Below, in pieces: positions 56,827-64,000 of a stretch of DNA of 64,000 bases. The notes under the pieces are model-generated. The model searched no databases, was not told the DNA's origin, and was given only the letters and a program-made list of their open reading frames with translations. Origin of the DNA: Deltaproteobacteria bacterium (GTDB lineage Bacteria; Myxococcota_C; UBA6777); contig SBHC01000010.1 in the NCBI GenBank assembly GCA_006226375.1, positions 238,492 to 302,491 on the forward strand, written 5' to 3'. Each line of letters opens with the position of its first letter. Positions within the stretch are counted from its first letter, which is position 1. The translations under genes and the position numbers were made by a program.

Positions 56827-57378
56827 ATGTCAACGCGCGACAAAGCCTACCATACATTGCTGGAAAAGATTGAGGATCTGGGGGCGCGGCAGAAGCAGGC
56901 CTTTGGAGACCAAATTCGCTGTGGTGCCGGCTGCTTCGAGTGCTGTCACCCCCCTGACTCTTTGTTCCAGGTGGAAGCCGAGCCTCTGGAAGAAGCCGTC
57001 CGAGAATTACCCTCCGACGCCCAGGAACGTGTGGCCGAGCGCCTCTCCACGTATGCAGCAGATCCTTCGCAGCTTTGTCCGCTGTTGGAGGAGGGCAAAT
57101 GCTTGGTTTATCACGCCCGACCTTCCATCTGTCGGACCCAAGGGTACGCCCTGTGGATGAAAGAATCGAGTCCAGATGAAGACGACGAACCCACAGGAAC
57201 ATTGTCCTGGTGCAAGCTCAACTTCACGGAACGACAGGCCAAACGAGATCTGGCTTTTGACGTCGAGCGACTCAGCACAATGTTGTCTCTCGTCACTCAA
57301 TTGGGTTGGCCCAACCAACCTCCCCGACGTACTTTGGTGGAGATTTTGCAAAGCGCATTGCCCCCGAAACATCGGTAA
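56827..57378 (+). CDS. YkgJ-family Cys-cluster protein
   Basis: 183 residues from the ATG at 56827 (GGAG 8 bases upstream; an in-frame start at 56791 adds 12). The motif CGAGCFECC near residue 33 is followed ~60 residues later by CPLLEEGKCLVYHARPSICRTQGY, the CxxxCxxCC...C...C.....RP..C arrangement of the UPF0153/YkgJ family, thought to chelate zinc or iron and in some members to act in modification reactions. A further Cys lies at SWCKLNF. It is 49 bases after the ThiF-CysK gene on the same strand, probably one operon. Confidence 0.85.
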   Translation: MSTRDKAYHTLLEKIEDLGARQKQAFGDQIRCGAGCFECCHPPDSLFQVEAEPLEEAVRELPSDAQERVAERLSTYAADPSQLCPLLEEGKCLVYHARPSICRTQGYALWMKESSPDEDDEPTGTLSWCKLNFTERQAKRDLAFDVERLSTMLSLVTQLGWPNQPPRRTLVEILQSALPPKHR

Positions 57379-57438
57379 GATTGGCCACGCCTCGCCGGAT
57401 GTTCCCGCAAAAACAGCAATCTATAGAGAAGAAACTCG

Positions 57439-57466
57439 TTGCATTTGCAGGGATAGCAATTATATA
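57439..57466 (+). promoter_or_regulatory. Candidate promoter for the small orphan gene
   Basis: TTGCAT (57439-57444), 16-base spacer, TATATA (57461-57466). The region is A/T-rich and lies 127 bases before the gene at 57593. Confidence 0.4.
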
Positions 57467-57592
57467 AAAGAGGTGGAAAACGACTACAGATGAGACATGA
57501 ATGTCTACTTTGTATCGACACAAACAAGGGGTAGAGCTCTTTGTAGCTCAGCGCGATGTAACCATAGCTCTTCGTACGTAGAGGATAGCGGA

Positions 57593-57883
57593 ATGCGATA
57601 CGGAAAAGTCGAGTATGACAACTGGCTGTTGGAATTTCGTTTTAATTGGAAAGAAAGCAAATACGATGTATTTGCAACACACAAGGAAGAGCAGTTGCAA
57701 TCAGAGGCAGCCGGGGCAGGAAAGCGCATCGGTTTGGTTTGGAAGAACCCCCGCAAATCGCGGAAGAAGCCTTGCTGGGAAGCCTACGTCGTAGTCCAAG
57801 ACTCCGTCGAGTTGTTTTCAGAATTCAGCCAAATGCGTGAAGCTGGCGTCGCGTTGTTGCACAACCACTTGGGCAACAATTAA
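57593..57883 (+). CDS. Small hypothetical protein
   Basis: 96 residues from the ATG at 57593, with AGAGG 8 bases upstream; the frame is open to 57497 but those codons look non-coding. The protein reads as an alpha/beta domain with strands WLLEFRFNW, KYDVFATH and CWEAYVVVQ and a C-terminal helix. I recognise no family. It converges on spoVR with a 29-base gap. Codon use fits the neighbours. Confidence 0.65.
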   Translation: MRYGKVEYDNWLLEFRFNWKESKYDVFATHKEEQLQSEAAGAGKRIGLVWKNPRKSRKKPCWEAYVVVQDSVELFSEFSQMREAGVALLHNHLGNN

Positions 57884-57912
57884 ACCCCACTCCCCCACAT
57901 CTCTCTTTCTTC

Positions 57913-60630
57913 CTACTCTACAATCTCAATGTACTCGTACTCCCGCAGCGATTGCTCCTGTCCATCAAAGGACAACAGGCGACCCTTGTTGTCGACCTTC
58001 GTCAAGATATGGACAGGACGCCGCCACACCTTGTGTAGGTTCTCCAACACTGCGCGGGCGTAGTCCACGCGAAGGTCCACACCTTCGTGTCGGTGCCCCA
58101 ACATCAACTCTGCCCGGTTTTCAAAGTTGGCGTCCAACACCCGGATAAAGGGTTGACCAAAGTTGGTCAGTTGGAACAGCAGCTTCTCTTTGATATCTTG
58201 GAAGTCACGTGTGGAGATCTCGTACTGCCCGGAGCCACGGTTGTAATCGAAGCCAAACATCTTGTGACGTAGACAGAACTCAGGCGTCAGGAACTCATCG
58301 ATGAAGGTCACGTCGTTGTAAATGCGCCGAACCTGGAAGATCTTCTCACGCCCCAGGCCCAACTTCAGGTCCCAGTTCTCCAACATGTACATGTTGTCGC
58401 ATTCATCGTATTCCTTGCCAAACATCCCGCGGTTCCAGCGTTCTTCGATGTCACGGTACAGCTCAAGACCCAACTTGTAAGGGTTGAGCTGCGTCTTGCT
58501 GGTCGCGACAACGCCCGCGTGCTGGTCGGCAAAGTCGATGATCTCGCTGTCTTTGGCCGCTCGCTCCGTCATGATTTTCGCATGCCAGTACGAGTTGTGG
58601 TTGATCAGACCGGCCCCAACGTAACGATGAGTGTCTTCGACAGAGATATCGTACACATCGCCTTTTCCTTCGACAATGGAAACAATCTCATCCGTCCATG
58701 ACTCGGCTTTAAACCACTGTCGCTCCGAAAGGTACGCTTCCAACTTGCCCTGCTTGCGCTGCAAGCCAAACCCAACGCGCTCGGCAAACACTTTGGCTGA
58801 AGCACCTGCAATATGGACATGCCAGCAACCGTCCGTTTGTCGACGCCGACGAGACAGGATGCCGTAGTTCATGAGCAGGAGTTGAGTCTGCTCAGCCAAC
58901 CTGTCGCTCATCGTGCTGAGAATGACGCCTTGCTTTCCAGCGTAAGCGTCACAGTCAAAGTAAGCGCGCAAGAACGCTCGAACGACCGGCTCTGGAGAAC
59001 GAAGCACCTGAGCAGGAATTTCCTTTCGAGCCGCGCTCGGACCATCACACAGCCCCAGCTCTTGCTGCAACATGTCCGACAGCATCTCTGCGTGGGCGAG
59101 CACACGCCAACGATTTTCATCCAACTGGATGCTTGCCGTCACTCCGAAGAGGTCTTGGACCAACTCCAAGAAATGCAGCGCTTGCTCCTCATCAGCCGAC
59201 GTCAAGCCAAGATGGCGTTTGACTCGGCTGATATGACCGTCACCAACCAGATAGCCCAAGAAGGCACCAAACTGCTCGTTCACCGTCGCAGGAACTTGAA
59301 TCGCCTGTCGCTTGGAGATGCTCTGGGGAAGAGCCTGGTTCTCCGGGCTGTCGTAAGCTTCCAATGCCGCTGCAATAGCGGTTGCCTGTTGCGTGTTACG
59401 ACCGCTGCGATGACGCAGCACAGTCCACACGGAAACACCGGCTTCATCGGCTATATAGTGCAGGTTGACACGACGAGGAGAAGACCAAGACAAGGGAACC
59501 TGCTCTTGCGGCCAGAGGTCGGAGCCACCGGAAACAGCGATAGAGTCGCCCACTTCCAGTTCATCCAGTCGCTTCCAGGTTTCGCGATCTTCCAACAACA
59601 CGCGGTGGTTGTTGGAGCCACACAAGCGAAGCCCCCGGCGGGTCTCGATGGTCACCGTGTCATGGTTACGAATGATGTGTTGGTCGTAGATGTTCTGAGC
59701 TTGTGTCCCATCCGAAACACATTGGGCCTCGCCAGCCACCACAGAGGACATGGGGATAAGACCAGCGTCTGTAAAGATCAGCGTGTTGGGGTCGACACAG
59801 GCCCACCCTTCGTTCATGATCTTGGTTTGCCCCTGCGGCGCGAAGTAATAGGCTTCTTCCCGCATCATTGACATGATATCGCGCTGCCAGTTGGTCAGCG
59901 GCGCGTGTTGAATCAAGAACCACAGCACGTCTTTCACAGGTCGAGGGGGGAAGGTCTTCTTCTTCTCTTGCTCCTGCTCCATGCGCAGACGTTGCGACTC
60001 CAAAAACGAGTCTGGGTTGATGTAATCGTTCATGTACTCGCGATGCGACGGGAGCTTGGGGATCTCGATGGCTTCGTAGCCTTCGTCCCGGACTTCCTCT
60101 TCGTCATCGTCTTCAAAGTACGGTGAGTAGTAGTCAATGAGGTTGTCGAGCGACAAGCACACGTCGATAAAGTTTTCGACCGCTTCAATGCCAAAGCGGT
60201 CGATGTATCGGCGCACACGGATGGCGTGGTTGGCCATCTCATCGATCATACGACGGTTGGTGTGCTTGAAGAATTCGTTGTTCTTGAAGAAGTCGTTGTG
60301 ACCGAGAACGTGAGCGATGACAGTCTTTTGTTCCACCAGAGCGTTGGACTCCAGCAGGTAGGCGTAGCAAGGGTTGTTGTTGATGACCATCTCGTAGATC
60401 TTCTGCAACCCGTATTCGTAGCCTTTGGACAGTCGCTCGTAGTCCATACCAAAGCGCCAGTGGGGGTAACGGACCGGGAAGCCACCGTAGGCAGCGACCT
60501 GGTTGATCTGGTCGAAATCAAGAACTTCAAACACTTGGGGGAAGAAGTCGAGGCCGTACTCCCGGGCGTAAACCTCCATCTCTTCCTGTAGCGCGGCCAA
60601 TTCAGGAGGGAGGGTGCGTCCAAACTTCAT
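57913..60630 (-). CDS. spoVR: SpoVR/YcgB family stress protein interrupted by an intein
   Basis: 905 residues as translated; removing residues 278-679 leaves a 503-residue protein, the normal SpoVR size (E. coli YcgB is about 510). Host segments are typical: YGLDFFPQVFEVLDFDQINQVAAYGGFP, YPHWRFGMDYERL, NNPCYAYLLESN, HVLGHNDFFKNN, and after the intein YWHAKIMTERA, NPYKLGLELYRDIEERW. The insertion splits the strongly conserved NEGWA-S-YWH motif. SpoVR works with PrkA and YeaH in stationary-phase/stress physiology; its biochemical activity is not settled. It is the third gene of the operon, starting 5 bases after yeaH ends. No internal stop interrupts the intein, so the whole unit is translatable. 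Confidence 0.96.
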   Translation of the reverse strand: MKFGRTLPPELAALQEEMEVYAREYGLDFFPQVFEVLDFDQINQVAAYGGFPVRYPHWRFGMDYERLSKGYEYGLQKIYEMVINNNPCYAYLLESNALVEQKTVIAHVLGHNDFFKNNEFFKHTNRRMIDEMANHAIRVRRYIDRFGIEAVENFIDVCLSLDNLIDYYSPYFEDDDEEEVRDEGYEAIEIPKLPSHREYMNDYINPDSFLESQRLRMEQEQEKKKTFPPRPVKDVLWFLIQHAPLTNWQRDIMSMMREEAYYFAPQGQTKIMNEGWACVDPNTLIFTDAGLIPMSSVVAGEAQCVSDGTQAQNIYDQHIIRNHDTVTIETRRGLRLCGSNNHRVLLEDRETWKRLDELEVGDSIAVSGGSDLWPQEQVPLSWSSPRRVNLHYIADEAGVSVWTVLRHRSGRNTQQATAIAAALEAYDSPENQALPQSISKRQAIQVPATVNEQFGAFLGYLVGDGHISRVKRHLGLTSADEEQALHFLELVQDLFGVTASIQLDENRWRVLAHAEMLSDMLQQELGLCDGPSAARKEIPAQVLRSPEPVVRAFLRAYFDCDAYAGKQGVILSTMSDRLAEQTQLLLMNYGILSRRRRQTDGCWHVHIAGASAKVFAERVGFGLQRKQGKLEAYLSERQWFKAESWTDEIVSIVEGKGDVYDISVEDTHRYVGAGLINHNSYWHAKIMTERAAKDSEIIDFADQHAGVVATSKTQLNPYKLGLELYRDIEERWNRGMFGKEYDECDNMYMLENWDLKLGLGREKIFQVRRIYNDVTFIDEFLTPEFCLRHKMFGFDYNRGSGQYEISTRDFQDIKEKLLFQLTNFGQPFIRVLDANFENRAELMLGHRHEGVDLRVDYARAVLENLHKVWRRPVHILTKVDNKGRLLSFDGQEQSLREYEYIEIVE
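58594..59799 (-). mobile_element. Full-length intein with LAGLIDADG homing endonuclease and inserted HTH, in spoVR
   Basis: 402 residues (278-679 of the precursor). Splicing blocks are intact: block A begins Cys278 (CVDPNTLIFTDAG), block B has GSNNHRVLLED with the His342 expected in TxxH, block F reads VYDISVEDTHRYVGAGL, and block G ends in INHN followed by Ser680 as the +1 nucleophile. The endonuclease has two LAGLIDADG motifs, FLGYLVGDGHI (Asp464) and FLRAYFDCDAYAG (Asp561). Between block B and the endonuclease, residues ~387-427 resemble a LacI-type helix-turn-helix (YIADEAGVSVWTVLRHRSG). Nothing is visibly broken, so both splicing and homing may be active. Confidence 0.95.
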
Positions 60631-60635
60631 TCTGG

Positions 60636-61745
60636 CTATTTTCCTTTTCCAAGAAATTCCTTAATCGACTGTACGATCGCGTCTTTGTCCTGAATTTCGG
60701 AGAGAATCAGGCGCTCGTCTTCGGGGAATTCTTGTTGGAGATCCTTGAGAAATTGACCGGAGCCGTAGGGGCTTTCGACTTGCCCGTAGCAGAACACGTT
60801 GCTCTTGGGCAGCATGAACTCCCGGAGGATGCTCATGCATCGGGCGGTGTCGTCTTGGGACCAGTTGTCCCCATCAGAGAAGTGGAACGGGTAGATGTTC
60901 CACTGATCGACCGGGTACTCTTCTTCCACGATGCGTTGGCACAACCGATACGCCGACGAGATCATCGTTCCCCCCGATTCACGGGTGTGAAAGAAGGTAT
61001 GGGCGTCAACTTCACGGGCGGTCGCATCGTGGATGATGTAGCGGCTTTCAATCCCGTTGTATTGGGAGCGCAGCCAGGTATCAATCCAGAACGACTCGAT
61101 CCGGACAATCTCCTTCTGCTCGTCACCCATCGAGCCGCTGACGTCCATCATATAGATGATGACAGCGTTGGACTGCGGCACCGTTGTGGTCTTCCACGAC
61201 CGGTAGCGTTTGTCCTCACGGATCGGGATGATGACAGGGTTGCGACCGCTGTACAAACCGGAGGCAATCTGACGTTTGAGGGCCTGACGGTACGTGCGTT
61301 TGAAGTGGCGCAACGACTCGGGTCCAACCGTACGGATCCCGGAGTACTTGTCCTTCTCCACAGAGATTTGCTTTTCGCCACGCGGTTCAATCCGCGGAAG
61401 CTCTAGCTCTTCACCGAGGATTTCAGCCAAGTCTCCCAGATCCACTTCGACTTCGATGGCGTGCTCGCCTGGCATTTCGCCGGCGCCCTGCCCTTGTCCA
61501 GGCTGGTTGGGATCGCCGCCAGAGCCGACAGACTCTCCGATATCGCCGTCGCCTTGCCCCATACCACCAGCGTTCTTGGTGCCGTAGCGAAAGCGAGGGA
61601 TTTCAATTTGGGGCAGAGGGATAGAGATCTTGTCCTTGCCTTTGCGGGAGACAAGCTCTCCCTGGCTGATGTATTTGCGCAGGTTCTCTTTGATTTGACC
61701 CCGCACAATCTGACGAAACCGACTGTGATCCTGTTTGATCCTCAT
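60636..61745 (-). CDS. yeaH: YeaH/DUF444 family protein
   Basis: About 369 residues from the ATG at 61745; a TTG at 61769 would add eight. The N-terminus ([22 protein letters not shown]) and the glycine-rich [23 protein letters not shown] are family hallmarks. The C-terminal half is a von Willebrand A-like fold with the metal-site motif MMDVSGSMG and later [13 protein letters not shown]-type and FSDGDNW strands. It is the middle gene of the prkA-yeaH-spoVR operon conserved across proteobacteria, expressed under starvation and nitrogen stress in enterics; it probably acts in a complex with PrkA. Confidence 0.95.
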   Translation of the reverse strand: MRIKQDHSRFRQIVRGQIKENLRKYISQGELVSRKGKDKISIPLPQIEIPRFRYGTKNAGGMGQGDGDIGESVGSGGDPNQPGQGQGAGEMPGEHAIEVEVDLGDLAEILGEELELPRIEPRGEKQISVEKDKYSGIRTVGPESLRHFKRTYRQALKRQIASGLYSGRNPVIIPIREDKRYRSWKTTTVPQSNAVIIYMMDVSGSMGDEQKEIVRIESFWIDTWLRSQYNGIESRYIIHDATAREVDAHTFFHTRESGGTMISSAYRLCQRIVEEEYPVDQWNIYPFHFSDGDNWSQDDTARCMSILREFMLPKSNVFCYGQVESPYGSGQFLKDLQQEFPEDERLILSEIQDKDAIVQSIKEFLGKGK

Positions 61746-61862
61746 ACAATCCACACTCTCTTGAGACAACCCAAATCACGGCATGCCTGACGCTGCAGCG
61801 GTCCAAACCACCGCAGCGCAGGACATACCAAGACCCCGGAGCGTTTCGGCCCCAAGGCTGGC

Positions 61863-63959
<2,097 letters not shown>

Positions 63960-64000
63960 TCGTTTTTCCTCGTTCATCGCCGGCAACAGAGAGAAGATCA

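Noticed and set aside
58813-59871. 352-codon plus-strand frame opposite the intein
   Set aside because: Antisense shadow of spoVR/intein with no recognisable domain.
57913-60630. Interpretation of the extra 400 residues in SpoVR as a natural domain fusion
   Set aside because: The exact Cys...HN-Ser boundaries, blocks A/B/F/G and LAGLIDADG motifs identify an intein, and the flanks join perfectly.

Overview
The window looks like chromosome from a myxobacterium-like (deltaproteobacterial/Myxococcota-type) organism. I infer this from gene content, not from a marker gene. It has two eukaryotic-like Ser/Thr kinases with C-terminal membrane anchors, a FHA/sigma-54 activator, a FrzS-like pseudo-receiver coiled-coil protein, tandem PilZ domains, large hybrid kinases, and several secreted Cys-rich repeat lipoproteins with many C-x(n)-DC units. 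Base composition is moderately GC-rich and even throughout. I see no insertion sequence, phage, CRISPR or rRNA. The one selfish element is an intein.

Layout. 1-4.3 kb: partial hypothetical gene, degenerate kinase-fold gene, a SecY-like paralogue fused to a zinc ribbon and a DUF2007-like tail, and an O-methyltransferase. 4.5-7.4 kb: NHL-repeat lipoprotein with a MopE-type motif. 7.5-13.3 kb: complete dppABCDF/opp-type ABC importer operon (minus strand). 13.4-17.5 kb: FrzS-like protein. 17.7-21.1 kb: membrane M48 peptidase, tRNA-Val(CAC) with terminator, CBM9-like lipoprotein. 21.1-22.7 kb: ung and an IF2_N-domain gene. 22.8-27.7 kb: minus-strand set of Ser/Thr kinase, zinc-ribbon tail-anchored protein and Cys-rich lipoprotein. 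27.9-35.6 kb: secreted protein, PASTA protein, a possible structured RNA, rpsO, pnp, dut and a long acidic tail-anchored protein. 35.8-44.6 kb: 960-residue Cys-repeat lipoprotein, second Ser/Thr kinase with a suspicious C-terminus, LysM protein, hflX with an apparent ATT start, small Cys-rich lipoprotein. 44.7-54.4 kb: signalling block (FHA-sigma54 activator, HTH-REC regulator, PilZ-PilZ-GNAT protein, double-core hybrid kinase, REC-kinase). 54.5-57.9 kb: YjbQ, a ThiF/E1-cysteine-synthase fusion, a YkgJ-type Cys-cluster protein, a small orphan. 57.9-64 kb: the conserved prkA-yeaH-spoVR stress operon, whose spoVR carries a full-length intein.

How they work together. The importer, rpsO-pnp and prkA-yeaH-spoVR are conventional operons. 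The 44.7-54.4 kb block looks like a phosphorelay/transcription module. The strongest unusual items are the SpoVR intein, the zinc-ribbon/SecY/DUF2007 protein beside a kinase-like gene, the ThiF-CysK fusion beside a YkgJ protein, and the hflX ATT start. All family assignments come from reading motifs; no database search was run.
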